Shown here: positions 23,573-32,149 of the stretch, one piece after another
How the letters are laid out: the number at the start of each line of letters is the position of its first letter
Numbering within the stretch: position 1 is the stretch's first letter
Source of the DNA: CAJCIY01 sp964245825
Lineage (GTDB): Bacteria; Actinomycetota; Actinomycetes; Mycobacteriales; CAJCIY01
DNA length: 64,000 nucleotides
Direction of reading: 5' to 3'
Assembly: GCA_964245825.1 (NCBI GenBank)
Contig: CAXTNT010000001.1
Coordinates: forward strand, 1 to 64,000
Program-made: the position numbers and the translations under genes
The notes under the pieces: generated by a model
Seen by the model: the letters and a program-made list of their open reading frames with translations, nothing else
The model's database searches: none
Told to the model about the DNA's origin: nothing

Positions 23573-24871
23573 TCAGCCCTTGTGCACCGGTAGCGGCTTG
23601 AGTGAGTTGCCCTTGCCGATCGAGGAGCAGCCGCTGGTGAAGGGCACCCCGGCGAAGCGCTGCGCCAGGAACGTGGTCGCGTCGGGCTCGAACTCCAGGG
23701 CCGCGTCGTCGTGGTCGGAGTTGGAGTACGTGGTGAACGAGACCGGCACGCCCTGCTTGCAGTACTCGTGGGCGAGCGCCTCCACGTCCGCGGTGACCAT
23801 CACGCCGTCACCTGTGCTGTCGTCGTTGCCCACGGCGAGGAAGAGCGGCCCGACCGGGTGCCCGGGGACGCTGCCCATGATCAGCCTGTTCATCACCGTG
23901 GCGAAGATCGGGATCGCCGTGAAGTCTTGGTACTGCGGCTTGAGCAGCTGCTGGATCGTGAGGTTCGGGTACGCACCGTAGAAGTCGCCGATGCACTCGT
24001 CCTGAACCTGGTGGGTGAGCTGCACCCCGTAGTCACTGAGGTACGGGGTGAGGTCGATCCGGTAGGACCGCGACAGCGCCACCAGCACCGCCGGGATGAT
24101 CCCGGACCACGCCGGGCTCCCGTTGATGTAGTCGAGGTTGTGGTCGAAGTCGACCGGGACACCGCCCGCCGCGACGCCGACGATGTCCAGCGACGGGGCG
24201 TACTTCGGCGCCAGCTCGCTGGCCCAGTCCGCGGCGATCGACCCCCCGGAGTAGCCCGACAGCCCGACGGGGGTGCTGGCCGGGGCGCCGAGGTCGGCCT
24301 CGGTGGCCCGCACGGAGTCGAGGGTGCCGTAGCCCGCCTCGTGGCCGGCGGTCCAGTCCAGGTTGGTGCCCTCGAAGTCCGGCACGTCCACCACGTACCC
24401 GAGCGAGTAGTACTGCCCGATCAGCGCGCTCTCGATGTCGGTGAGCTCGGTGCCGGAGGAGCCGGGGTTGCCGCCGGCGAGCGTGTAGCTGGGATCGCAC
24501 TGGGAGCCGAGCGAGTCGTAGAAGCTGAGGTACGTCACGATCTGCGGCGCCACCGTCGCCGTCGCCGGCTTCAGCACGGTGGTCACCGTGACCGACGGGC
24601 GGCCTTTCTCGTCCTGGGTCCGGTACAGCAGCTGGTCGGCCGTGACCGGTGTGCTGACGCCGACCAGCGACACCTGCACCGTCCGCGTCTTCAACACGGT
24701 CCCCGGCGCGATCTTGGCGAGCTTGGTGGTGCCGGTGTACGTGTAGAACGGGTCCTGCGACGGCAGGATCGGCCCGGCCGCGCGCGCCGGTCCGGCGACC
24801 GCGCCGAGGGCGAACAGGAGTGCCAGCGCAATCAGCGCGGCGAGGCGGCGGGGGTTTCGACGGACGGACAT
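23573..24871 (-). CDS. Secreted lipase (LIP family alpha/beta hydrolase)
   Basis: A 432-aa protein with a clear signal peptide (residues 1-31: Arg-rich n-region, hydrophobic core, ARA|AG). The nucleophile elbow is GYSGGS, with an acid candidate in GNDDSTGDGVMV and a His in NSDHDDAALEF, giving a Ser-Asp-His triad. Two cysteine pairs (QCDPSY and DECIGDFYG; HEYCKQG and SGCSSIG) could form disulfides. Similar to secretory lipases of the LIP family that act on acylglycerols or esters outside the cell. AGGGAG is 6 nt before the ATG. Confidence 0.85.
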   Translation of the reverse strand: MSVRRNPRRLAALIALALLFALGAVAGPARAAGPILPSQDPFYTYTGTTKLAKIAPGTVLKTRTVQVSLVGVSTPVTADQLLYRTQDEKGRPSVTVTTVLKPATATVAPQIVTYLSFYDSLGSQCDPSYTLAGGNPGSSGTELTDIESALIGQYYSLGYVVDVPDFEGTNLDWTAGHEAGYGTLDSVRATEADLGAPASTPVGLSGYSGGSIAADWASELAPKYAPSLDIVGVAAGGVPVDFDHNLDYINGSPAWSGIIPAVLVALSRSYRIDLTPYLSDYGVQLTHQVQDECIGDFYGAYPNLTIQQLLKPQYQDFTAIPIFATVMNRLIMGSVPGHPVGPLFLAVGNDDSTGDGVMVTADVEALAHEYCKQGVPVSFTTYSNSDHDDAALEFEPDATTFLAQRFAGVPFTSGCSSIGKGNSLKPLPVHKG

Positions 24872-24987
24872 GGGCGCTCCCTGCTGACTGCGTTGTCAGC
24901 CGTGAGGATGGCACGGCGCGCACCCGCGCGGGGGTACGGGTGGGCCGACAGACGATCAGCGCGCCGGAACGCGCGCGACGCCCTCAC

Positions 24988-24993
24988 TAGGCT
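24988..24993 (+). promoter_or_regulatory. -10 element for metG, probable leaderless start
   Basis: TAGGCT lies exactly 6 nt upstream of the metG ATG at 25000, so a transcript would begin at or next to the start codon. No Shine-Dalgarno sequence is present in the gap. The -35 region is not recognisable. Confidence 0.5.
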
Positions 24994-24999
24994 CGGATC

Positions 25000-26790
25000 A
25001 TGTCCCGGCACATCCTCGCCGCGGTTGCCTGGCCCTATGCGAACGGCCCGCGGCACATCGGCCACGTGGCGGGATTCGGCGTCCCGTCCGATGTCTTCGC
25101 CCGGTACCAGCGGATGGCCGGCAGCGACGTGCTCATGGTCAGCGGCACCGACGAGCACGGCACGCCGATCCAGGTGCAGGCCGACGCCGAGGGGGTCAGC
25201 GCCCGGGCGCTCGCCGACCGCTACAACCGCGTCATTGCCAGCGACATGCAGCAGCTCGGGCTGTCCTACGACCTGTTCACCCGCACCACCACGCGCAACC
25301 ACTACGCGGTGGTGCAGGAGATCTTCCGGCAGCTGTTCGAGAACGGCTACGTGGTCCCGCGCCCGACCCTCAGCGCGATCAGTCCGTCCACCGGCCGGAC
25401 CCTGCCGGACCGCTACGTCGAGGGCACCTGCCCCATCTGCGGGTACGAGGGGGCCCGCGGGGACCAGTGCGACAACTGCGGCAACCAGCTGGACCCGCAG
25501 GACCTGATCGCGCCGCGCAGCCGCATCAACGGCGAGACGCCCGTGTTCGTGGAGTCCGAGCACTTCTTCCTGGACCTGCCCGCGGTCGCCGAGACCCTCG
25601 GCGCGTGGCTCTCGACCCGTACCGACTGGCGTCCCAACGTGCTGGCCTTCAGCCGTAACCTGGTCTCCGAACTCAAGCCGCGGGCCATCACGCGGGATCT
25701 GGACTGGGGGGTGCCGATCCCGCTGTCGGGTTGGTCGGACCAGCCCAACAAGCGGATCTACGTCTGGTTCGACGCGGTCATCGGCTACCTGTCCGCCTCG
25801 ATCGAGTGGGCCCGGCGATCGGGCGACCCGGACGCGTGGCAGGCCTGGTGGACCGACCCGAGCGCCGAGTCGTACTACTTCATGGGCAAGGACAACGTCA
25901 CGTTCCACAGCGTGATCTGGCCTTCGATGCTCCTCGGGTACGACGGGGAGGGGGCGCACCTCGGCAACCCCGGGCGGCTCGGCCACCTCGAGCTGCCCCG
26001 CGAGGTCGTGAGCAGCGAGTACCTCACCCAGGAGGGCCGGAAGTTCTCCACCAGCCGGGGCGTCGCCGTCCTCGTCGGCGACTTCCTGAGCCGGTACCAA
26101 CCCGATGCGCTGCGCTACTACCTTGCCGTCAACGGCCCGGAGACCGCCGACACGGACTTCACCTGGGAGCAGTTCGTCACCCGTACCAACACCGAGCTCG
26201 TCGCCGGGTGGGGCAACCTCGTCAACCGCACGGTCTCGATGACCGCCAAGAACATCGGCGCGATCCCGGCTGCGGGCGCCCGCACCGACGCGGACCGCGC
26301 CCTGCTGTCGGCCGGCGAAGATGCTTATGCCGCAGTGGGTTTGCTGCTCGAGCGCTCCCGGGTCAAGGCCGCCACCACCGAGGCGATGCGGGTCGTCGGG
26401 GTGGCGAACAAATACCTGTCGGACCAGGCGCCCTGGCAGATCCGAGAGTCGGACCCGGCGCGGTACGCCACGGTGCTGCACTGCGCGCTGCAGCTCGTGC
26501 ACGACTGCGCCACCCTGCTGACCCCCGTGCTGCCGGCGTCCTCGAACGCCGTGCACGCGATGCTCGGCGGCGCCGGCCCGTGGTCGCCGATGCCGCAGCT
26601 GAACGAGGTCGAGGACCTCGACGGCGGCCCGGCGTACCCGGTGCTGCAGGGCGACTACGCCGACGGTCGGGCGCACTGGGGGCGGACGCCGCTCGTCCCG
26701 GGCGTCCCGCTCGCCACCCCGACGCCGCTGTTCACCAAGCTCGACCCCTCGGTCGTCACCGACGAGCTCGCCCGGATGGCGGTGGAGTGA
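25000..26790 (+). CDS. metG: Methionine--tRNA ligase
   Basis: A 596-aa class I aminoacyl-tRNA synthetase charging tRNA-Met with methionine in the cytoplasm. It has the HIGH-type motif (GPRHIGHVAG, near residue 14), a zinc knuckle CPICGYEGARGDQCDNC (near residue 145) and the KMSKS-type loop GRKFSTSRGV (near residue 345), followed by the helical anticodon-binding domain. There is no C-terminal EMAP-type tRNA-binding extension. It begins the conserved metG - TatD - rsmA - ispE block. Confidence 0.97.
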   Translation: MSRHILAAVAWPYANGPRHIGHVAGFGVPSDVFARYQRMAGSDVLMVSGTDEHGTPIQVQADAEGVSARALADRYNRVIASDMQQLGLSYDLFTRTTTRNHYAVVQEIFRQLFENGYVVPRPTLSAISPSTGRTLPDRYVEGTCPICGYEGARGDQCDNCGNQLDPQDLIAPRSRINGETPVFVESEHFFLDLPAVAETLGAWLSTRTDWRPNVLAFSRNLVSELKPRAITRDLDWGVPIPLSGWSDQPNKRIYVWFDAVIGYLSASIEWARRSGDPDAWQAWWTDPSAESYYFMGKDNVTFHSVIWPSMLLGYDGEGAHLGNPGRLGHLELPREVVSSEYLTQEGRKFSTSRGVAVLVGDFLSRYQPDALRYYLAVNGPETADTDFTWEQFVTRTNTELVAGWGNLVNRTVSMTAKNIGAIPAAGARTDADRALLSAGEDAYAAVGLLLERSRVKAATTEAMRVVGVANKYLSDQAPWQIRESDPARYATVLHCALQLVHDCATLLTPVLPASSNAVHAMLGGAGPWSPMPQLNEVEDLDGGPAYPVLQGDYADGRAHWGRTPLVPGVPLATPTPLFTKLDPSVVTDELARMAVE

Positions 26791-26837
26791 GGCTGCCCGC
26801 GGCAGAGCGGCGGTCGCACCACCGAGAGGGCGGCCCC

Positions 26838-27635
26838 GTGCCGCCCCCCGAGCCGCTGGCGGTCCCGGTCAGCGACAGCCACTGTCACCTCGACCTGATG
26901 GACGGTGACGTGCAGGCAAACCTCGACGTGGCCCGCTCCGTCGGCGTCACCACCGTGATCAGTGTGGGGGTCGACCTGGCCAGCAGCCGCTGGCAGGCCG
27001 ACACCGCACTCGCCCACCCGCAGGTGTGGGCCGCGGTCGCCATCCACCCGAACGAGGCCGCCGGCGGCGCGGCCACCGACGAGGTGCTCCGGCAGATCGA
27101 GGCGCTCGCCCACCGGCCGGAGGTGCGGGCGGTCGGCGAGACCGGCCTGGACCACTTCCGTACCGAGGGGGAGGACGGCCGGCGCCAGCAGGAGGTGAGC
27201 TTCCGGGCGCACATCGCGATCGCAAAGGCGAGTGGCCGGCCGCTGATGATCCACGACCGGGACGCGCACGGCGACGTGCTGCGGGTGCTGGCCGAGGAGG
27301 GCGCGCCGGCGGTTGTGGTCTTCCACGCCTTCTCCGGCGACGCGCCGCTCGCCCGGCGCTGCGCCGACGCCGGCTACCACTGCAGCTTCGCCGGCAACAC
27401 CACGTTCAAGAACGCCGTCGACCTCCGCGCGGCCGCGGCAACACTGCCCGCCGAGCTGGTCCTGGTGGAGACCGACGCGCCGTTCCTGACACCCATGCCG
27501 TTCCGGGGGCGACCCAACGGGCCGCACCTGGTCCCGCTCACCATGCGGGTCCTGGCCCAGACCCGCGGCGCCGACCTGGACGAGCTGTGCGGGCAGGTCC
27601 ACGCCAACGCCGAGCGGGTGTTCGGGCCCTTCTGA
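26838..27635 (+). CDS. TatD-family metal-dependent hydrolase
   Basis: About 265 aa from the GTG at 26838 (GAGAGG 7 nt upstream); a GTG at 26787 overlapping the metG stop would add 17 residues. Metal-ligand motifs are DSHCHLDLM (HxH), EVRAVGETGLDHFR (Glu), LMIHDRDAHGD (His), VVFHAFSGD (His) and LVETDAPFL (Asp), the complete TatD set. The family has 3'-5' DNase activity and roles in DNA quality control. The metG - tatD - rsmA order is typical of actinobacteria. Confidence 0.9.
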   Translation: MPPPEPLAVPVSDSHCHLDLMDGDVQANLDVARSVGVTTVISVGVDLASSRWQADTALAHPQVWAAVAIHPNEAAGGAATDEVLRQIEALAHRPEVRAVGETGLDHFRTEGEDGRRQQEVSFRAHIAIAKASGRPLMIHDRDAHGDVLRVLAEEGAPAVVVFHAFSGDAPLARRCADAGYHCSFAGNTTFKNAVDLRAAAATLPAELVLVETDAPFLTPMPFRGRPNGPHLVPLTMRVLAQTRGADLDELCGQVHANAERVFGPF

Positions 27636-27706
27636 ACGGCAGCGACAAGCCGCACCAACGGCCCTCGCGTGGCCGGTCGCGGCCGTCCCGCTGCCAGGAT
27701 CGGCGG

Positions 27707-28543
27707 ATGAGCGGCGGGTTGCTGGGCGCGGCTGACGTGCGGACGCTCGCCCGTCGTCTGGGCGTCGCCCCCACGAAGGCGCGCGGGCAGAACTTCGTGG
27801 TGGACGCCAACACCGTGCGGCGCATCGCGGCGCTGGCCGGCGTCGGCCCCGGCGACCGCGTGCTGGAGGTCGGCCCCGGACTCGGGTCCCTCACCCTCGC
27901 GCTGCTCGAGGTCGGTGCCTCGGTGCTCGCCGTGGAGCTGGACCCGGTGCTGGCCGCGGCGCTGCCGGTGACCGTCGCCGAGCGGATGCCCGGCGCGGAT
28001 CTGGACGTCGTCGCCGCGGACGCCCTCCACCTGCCCGCGCTGCCGGGTCCGGCGCCGACGACGCTGGTCGCGAACCTGCCCTACAACGTCGCAGTCCCCG
28101 TGCTGCTGGGCCTACTCGAACGCCTGCCGTCGCTGACCTCCGCGCTGGTGATGGTGCAGGCGGAGGTGGGCCAGCGGCTCGCGGCGCCGCCGGGGTCGCG
28201 GGTCTACGGCGTGCCCTCGGTCAAGGCGGCCTGGTGGTGCGACGTCCGCGTCGTCGGCGCGGTCTCCCGGCACGTCTTCTGGCCGGAGCCGCACGTGGAG
28301 AGCGCCCTCGTCGGGCTGCGACGCCGAGAGCCGGCCGGGCCGGAAAGCCTGCGCCGCAGCGCCTTCCGAGTCATCGACGCCGCGTTCGCCCAGCGCCGCA
28401 AGACGCTGCGCGCCGCCCTGGCTGGTCACTACGGCTCGCCCGCCGCCGCCGAGGCCGCGCTCCGCGCGGTGGGGCTGGACCCCTCGGCGCGCGGCGAGAC
28501 GCTGGACGCAGCGGCGTTCGCCCGGCTGGCTGCCGGTCCGTAG
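27707..28543 (+). CDS. rsmA: 16S rRNA (A1518/A1519) dimethyltransferase
   Basis: A 278-aa KsgA-type methyltransferase. It has the N-terminal RNA-binding signature TKARGQNFVVD, SAM motif I VLEVGPGLGSLT, motif II AVELDPVLAAAL, and catalytic motif IV VANLPYNVAVP. The small helical C-terminal domain (FAQRRKTLRAALAG) contacts the ribosome. It dimethylates two adjacent adenosines in helix 45 late in 30S assembly. CAGGAT sits 6 nt before the ATG and there is no ribosome site, so a leaderless mRNA is possible. Its stop TAG forms part of the ispE -10 box. Confidence 0.95.
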   Translation: MSGGLLGAADVRTLARRLGVAPTKARGQNFVVDANTVRRIAALAGVGPGDRVLEVGPGLGSLTLALLEVGASVLAVELDPVLAAALPVTVAERMPGADLDVVAADALHLPALPGPAPTTLVANLPYNVAVPVLLGLLERLPSLTSALVMVQAEVGQRLAAPPGSRVYGVPSVKAAWWCDVRVVGAVSRHVFWPEPHVESALVGLRRREPAGPESLRRSAFRVIDAAFAQRRKTLRAALAGHYGSPAAAEAALRAVGLDPSARGETLDAAAFARLAAGP

Positions 28544-28546
28544 GGT
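28541..28546 (+). promoter_or_regulatory. -10 element for ispE, overlapping the rsmA stop
   Basis: TAGGGT begins with the TAG stop codon of rsmA and ends 6 nt before the GTG start of ispE at 28553. The spacing matches the leaderless pattern seen at metG, the NDH-2-type gene and cbs. Confidence 0.45.
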
Positions 28547-28552
28547 CAGGCG

Positions 28553-29467
28553 GTGACCGTGACGCGTCCGCTCAGCGGGGTCCCCGAACCGGTCACCGTC
28601 CGCGTCCACGGCAAGGTCAACCTCGCGCTGCAGGTCGGCGCCCGGCGCGCGGACGGCTTCCACGAGCTGGCCACCGTCCTGCAGTCGGTGAGTCTCGCCG
28701 ACGAGGTCACGGCGTCGCCGGCGACCGGGGTTGGCGTGGTGGTGCACGGTGAGGGTGCGGCCAGCGTCCCGACCGGGCCGACCAATCTGGCAGCGCGGGC
28801 CGCGGTCGCGCTGGCGGCCCGGGCCGGCGTACCGGCCGACGTGCACCTCGAGATCAGCAAGGGCATCCCCGTCGCCGGCGGGATGGCCGGCGGCAGCGCC
28901 GATGCCGCCGCGGCCCTGGTGGCGTGCGACGCGCTGTGGGGCACCGGCTGCGACCGCGGCGAGCTGCTGGCACTCGGGGCGTCGCTCGGCTCCGACGTGC
29001 CCTTCTGCCTGCACGGTGGGACGCAGTACGGCGTGGGGCGGGGCGAGCTGCTCTCCGACGCGCTGGCCCGGGGCACGTACCACTGGGTGTTCGCGATCGC
29101 CGCCGAAGGCCTGGCGACCCCGTCCGTGTACGCGGCCTTCGACGACCTGGGTACGCACACCGGGCCGCCGCCCGACGCGGTGTTGGCGGCGCTGCGGGCG
29201 GGGGACGCCGCCGCGCTGGGCGCAGTCCTCACCAACGACCTGCAGCCGGCCGCGCTCCGGCTCATGCCGGCACTGCGCCGCACCCTGGACGCGGGCCTCG
29301 ACCTCGGTGCCCTGGGGGCCGTGGTCTCCGGCAGCGGACCCACGGTGGCGATGCTGTGCGCGGACCGCGGTCAACAGAGCCGGCTTGCTGCCGAGCTTGC
29401 CGGCCTCGGGCTCTGCCGCGCAGTCCGGGCCGCCACCGGCCCGGCGGGCGGCGCGCGGATCGTCTGA
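28553..29467 (+). CDS. ispE: 4-diphosphocytidyl-2-C-methyl-D-erythritol kinase
   Basis: A 304-aa GHMP kinase of the MEP isoprenoid pathway; it phosphorylates CDP-ME with ATP. It has the substrate motif VHGKVNLALQVG near residue 17, the ATP loop PVAGGMAGGSADAA (near residue 104), and C-terminal VVSGSGPTVAML. Length is normal. It lies 9 bases after rsmA, the usual actinobacterial neighbour. Confidence 0.95.
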   Translation: MTVTRPLSGVPEPVTVRVHGKVNLALQVGARRADGFHELATVLQSVSLADEVTASPATGVGVVVHGEGAASVPTGPTNLAARAAVALAARAGVPADVHLEISKGIPVAGGMAGGSADAAAALVACDALWGTGCDRGELLALGASLGSDVPFCLHGGTQYGVGRGELLSDALARGTYHWVFAIAAEGLATPSVYAAFDDLGTHTGPPPDAVLAALRAGDAAALGAVLTNDLQPAALRLMPALRRTLDAGLDLGALGAVVSGSGPTVAMLCADRGQQSRLAAELAGLGLCRAVRAATGPAGGARIV

Positions 29468-29493
29468 GCCTCGATACCGTGTGCGCCGCGCGG

Positions 29494-29565
29494 TCCGCCG
29501 TGGTGTAACGGTCAGCACGGCTTCCTTTGGAGTAGCAGGTCTAGGTTCGATTCCTGGCGGCGGAG
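29494..29565 (+). tRNA. tRNA-Gln (anticodon UUG)
   Basis: A 72-nt cloverleaf: acceptor TCCGCCG/CGGCGGA perfectly paired, D-stem GTGT/GCAC, anticodon arm GCTTC-CTTTGGA-GTAGC with anticodon TTG, and T-arm CTAGG-TTCGATT-CCTGG. The discriminator base is G and CCA is not encoded. The anticodon stem contains one T-T mismatch (position 30:40). It lies between ispE and glmU, a familiar actinobacterial position. Confidence 0.92.
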
Positions 29566-29626
29566 CGACGGGCGCGGAGGCGGTTACGCTGGTCGGGCCG
29601 CCTTCGAGTTGATCCCGGGAGCCCCT

Positions 29627-31066
29627 GTGCCTGACGACGCAGATGTCGCGGGCCGGCTGACGGTCGTGGTGCTGGCCGCGGGCGAGGGCCGGCGGATGGT
29701 GTCCCGGACCCCCAAAGTGCTGCACCCACTCTGCGGCCGCACGATGCTCGGCCACGTCCTCGCCGCGATCCGCCCGCTGCACGCCGAGCAGACCCTCGTC
29801 GTGGTGGGGCACGGCCGCGACGAGGTCACCGCTACCCTGCCGGCGACCGCCACCGCCGTCGTCCAGGAACGCCAGGGCGGCACCGGACACGCCGTGCGGA
29901 CGGCCCTGGAGCACGCGTCGGTCACGGCCGGCACGGTCCTGGTCGTGCCCGGGGACGCGCCGCTGCTGACCGCCGAGACCCTCGCCGCCCTGCTCGCCGC
30001 CCACACCGGCGGCACCGCGACGCTGCTCAGCACCCGCCTGGCCGACCCCACCGGCTACGGCCGGGTCGTCCGCGACCTCGGCGGGAGCGTCCGCGAGATC
30101 GTCGAGGAACGCGACGCCGACGCCGCCACCCGCGCGGTGGACGAGGTCGCCGTCTCCGTGTACGCCTTCGCGGCCGGTCCGCTCCGCGCGGCGCTGGACA
30201 CGCTCGAGGCGGCGAACGAGGCCGGCGAGGAGTACCTCACCGACGTCGTGAAGGCCTTGGCCGACAAGGGGTTCCCGGTCGCCGCCCGGGCTGCGCGGGC
30301 CGAGGAGGTGGCGGGCGTCAACGACCGCGTGCAGCTCGCCGCCGCGCGGCGGGCGCTGCGAGACCGGCTCGTGCTGGCCGCGATGCGCGCCGGGGTTACG
30401 GTCACCGACCCGCAGACCACCTGGCTCGGCGTCGGCGTCAGCTACGAGCCGGATGCCGTGATCCACCAGAACACCCAGCTGCACGGCTCGACCCATCTCG
30501 GCGCGGGTGCCGTAGTCGGCCCGAACAGCACGCTCACCGACGTCCGCGTCGGGGCCGGCGCCCGGGTCGAGGCGTCGACGGCGACGGGCAGCGACGTCGG
30601 CCCGGGCGCGACGGTCGGTCCGTACGCGCACCTCCGGGCGGGCACCGTGCTCGGCGCGGGCGCCAAGGTCGGTGCGTACGCGGAGACCAAGAACGCCGAC
30701 ATCGGCGCGGGCGCCAAGGTGCCGCACCTGGCCTATGTCGGCGACGCCACCGTGGGCGCGCGGAGCAACATCGGCGCCGGCACGATCGTGGTCAACTACG
30801 ACGGTGTGGCCAAGCACCGCACCGACATCGGCGCCGACGTGCGCATCGGCGCCAACAACAGCCTGGTCGCCCCGGTGACGGTCGGCGACGGCGCCTACAC
30901 CGGCGCGGACGCGGTGATCCGCAACGACGTCCCGGCCGGCGCCCTGGCGTACTCCGAGAATGCCCGGGTCACCCGCGAGGGCTGGGCCGCCGAGCACCGG
31001 CCACTCCCCTCGCCGCAGCCTTCCCCCACACCTGCCCAGCTCGACGACAGCGAGGGGTCACCGTGA
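29627..31066 (+). CDS. glmU: Bifunctional UDP-GlcNAc pyrophosphorylase / glucosamine-1-P acetyltransferase
   Basis: A 479-aa enzyme making UDP-GlcNAc for peptidoglycan and mycothiol. The N-terminal nucleotidyltransferase has VLAAGEGRRM and PKVLHPLCGR, with QGGTGHAVR and PGDAPLL. From about residue 255 there are left-handed beta-helix hexapeptide repeats (LGAGAVVGPN, VGPYAHLRAG, IGAGTIVVNYDG). The GTG at 29627 is chosen for the GGGAG 5 nt upstream. The C-terminal tail is Pro/Ser-rich. It overlaps prs by 4 bases. Confidence 0.96.
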   Translation: MPDDADVAGRLTVVVLAAGEGRRMVSRTPKVLHPLCGRTMLGHVLAAIRPLHAEQTLVVVGHGRDEVTATLPATATAVVQERQGGTGHAVRTALEHASVTAGTVLVVPGDAPLLTAETLAALLAAHTGGTATLLSTRLADPTGYGRVVRDLGGSVREIVEERDADAATRAVDEVAVSVYAFAAGPLRAALDTLEAANEAGEEYLTDVVKALADKGFPVAARAARAEEVAGVNDRVQLAAARRALRDRLVLAAMRAGVTVTDPQTTWLGVGVSYEPDAVIHQNTQLHGSTHLGAGAVVGPNSTLTDVRVGAGARVEASTATGSDVGPGATVGPYAHLRAGTVLGAGAKVGAYAETKNADIGAGAKVPHLAYVGDATVGARSNIGAGTIVVNYDGVAKHRTDIGADVRIGANNSLVAPVTVGDGAYTGADAVIRNDVPAGALAYSENARVTREGWAAEHRPLPSPQPSPTPAQLDDSEGSP

Positions 31067-32043
31067 CGAGCGGCCGCAAGATCGAGAGCCGGAAGAACCT
31101 GATGCTGTTCTCCGGCCGCGCGTACCCGGGGCTGGCCGAGGAGGTGGCCGAGCACCTCGGTGTGCAGACGGTGCCGACCAGCGCGTACGACTTCGCCAAC
31201 GGCGAGATCTTCGTCCGGTTCGACGAGTCGGTGCGCGGCTGCGACGCCTTCGTGATCCAGTCGCACACCACCCCGATCAACCAGTGGGTGATGGAGACGC
31301 TGGTGATGGTGGACGCCCTCAAGCGGGCGAGCGCCAAGCGGATCACCGTCGTCGCACCGTTCTACCCGTACGCCCGGCAGGACAAGAAGCACCGTGGGCG
31401 CGAGCCGATCAGCGCCCGGTTGGTGGCGGACCTGTTCGAGACCGCCGGCGCGCACCGGCTGATGTGCGTCGACCTGCACACCAGCCAGATCCAGGGCTTC
31501 TTCGACGGTCCGGTCGACCACCTGTTCGCGTTGCCGCTGCTGGCCGACCACCTTTCCCGCGAGCTCGACACCGACCAGGTGACGGTCGTGTCGCCGGACG
31601 CCGGGCGGGTGCGGGTGGCCGAGCGGTGGACCGACCGGCTCGGCTCGCCGCTGGCGATCATCCACAAGCGCCGGGACCCGCGGGTGCCCAACGAGGTGAA
31701 GGTGAGCGAGGTGGTCGGCGACGTCGCCGGTCGCACCTGCATCCTGGTCGACGACATGATCGACACGGCCGGCACGATCTGCAAGGCGGCGGACGCGCTG
31801 TTCGACAACGGGGCGGCCGAGGTGGTGGTGGCGGCCACCCACGGCGTGCTGTCGGGGCCGGCGGTCGACCGGCTCAAGAACAGCCGCATCTCGCAGGTCG
31901 TGCTGACCAACACCCTGCCGATCCCCGACGACCGGCGGTTCGACAAGCTCACCGTGCTGTCGATCGCCCCGCTGCTCGCCTCGGCCATCCGGGCCGCGTT
32001 CGAGGACGGTTCGGTCACCAGCCTCTTCGACGGGATCGCCTGA
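31063..32043 (+). CDS. prs: Ribose-phosphate pyrophosphokinase
   Basis: A 326-aa class I PRPP synthetase. It has ATP-binding FYPYARQDKKHRGREP, the cation-binding signature VDLHTSQIQGFF, and the PRPP loop CILVDDMIDTAGT. It makes PRPP from ribose 5-phosphate for nucleotide, His and Trp synthesis. The GTG start overlaps the glmU stop by 4 bases, so the two are translationally coupled. The length is slightly above the usual 315. Confidence 0.97.
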   Translation: MTSGRKIESRKNLMLFSGRAYPGLAEEVAEHLGVQTVPTSAYDFANGEIFVRFDESVRGCDAFVIQSHTTPINQWVMETLVMVDALKRASAKRITVVAPFYPYARQDKKHRGREPISARLVADLFETAGAHRLMCVDLHTSQIQGFFDGPVDHLFALPLLADHLSRELDTDQVTVVSPDAGRVRVAERWTDRLGSPLAIIHKRRDPRVPNEVKVSEVVGDVAGRTCILVDDMIDTAGTICKAADALFDNGAAEVVVAATHGVLSGPAVDRLKNSRISQVVLTNTLPIPDDRRFDKLTVLSIAPLLASAIRAAFEDGSVTSLFDGIA

Positions 32044-32060
32044 CCGCTGTCGGCGCCCGC

Positions 32061-32118
32061 TACACTCACCGCAGTCGGTGGACGCCTTCGCGTCCACTCC
32101 GCGGCCGGTGACCCGGCC
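32061..32118 (+). promoter_or_regulatory. rplY promoter and structured 5' leader
   Basis: TACACT (32061-32066) is a good -10 hexamer. A transcript starting near 32073 would carry two perfect hairpins in tandem: GTGGACGC/GCGTCCAC with a CTTC tetraloop (32078-32097) and GGCCGG/CCGGCC with a TGAC loop (32103-32118). The start codon follows at 32150. The first hairpin could also terminate prs read-through. A ribosomal-protein leader that binds L25 is an inference. Confidence 0.45.
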
Positions 32119-32149
32119 ACCCGCTGCGTGCCTGAGAGAGAGAACTGCC

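Noticed and set aside
25731..27635. 634-codon plus-strand frame reading into TatD
   Set aside because: The first 350 codons are an out-of-frame reading of metG. Only the part after about 26790 carries TatD motifs.
28112..30997. 961-codon minus-strand frame across ispE, tRNA-Gln and glmU
   Set aside because: It runs through a tRNA and two well-recognised genes; it is a shadow frame.
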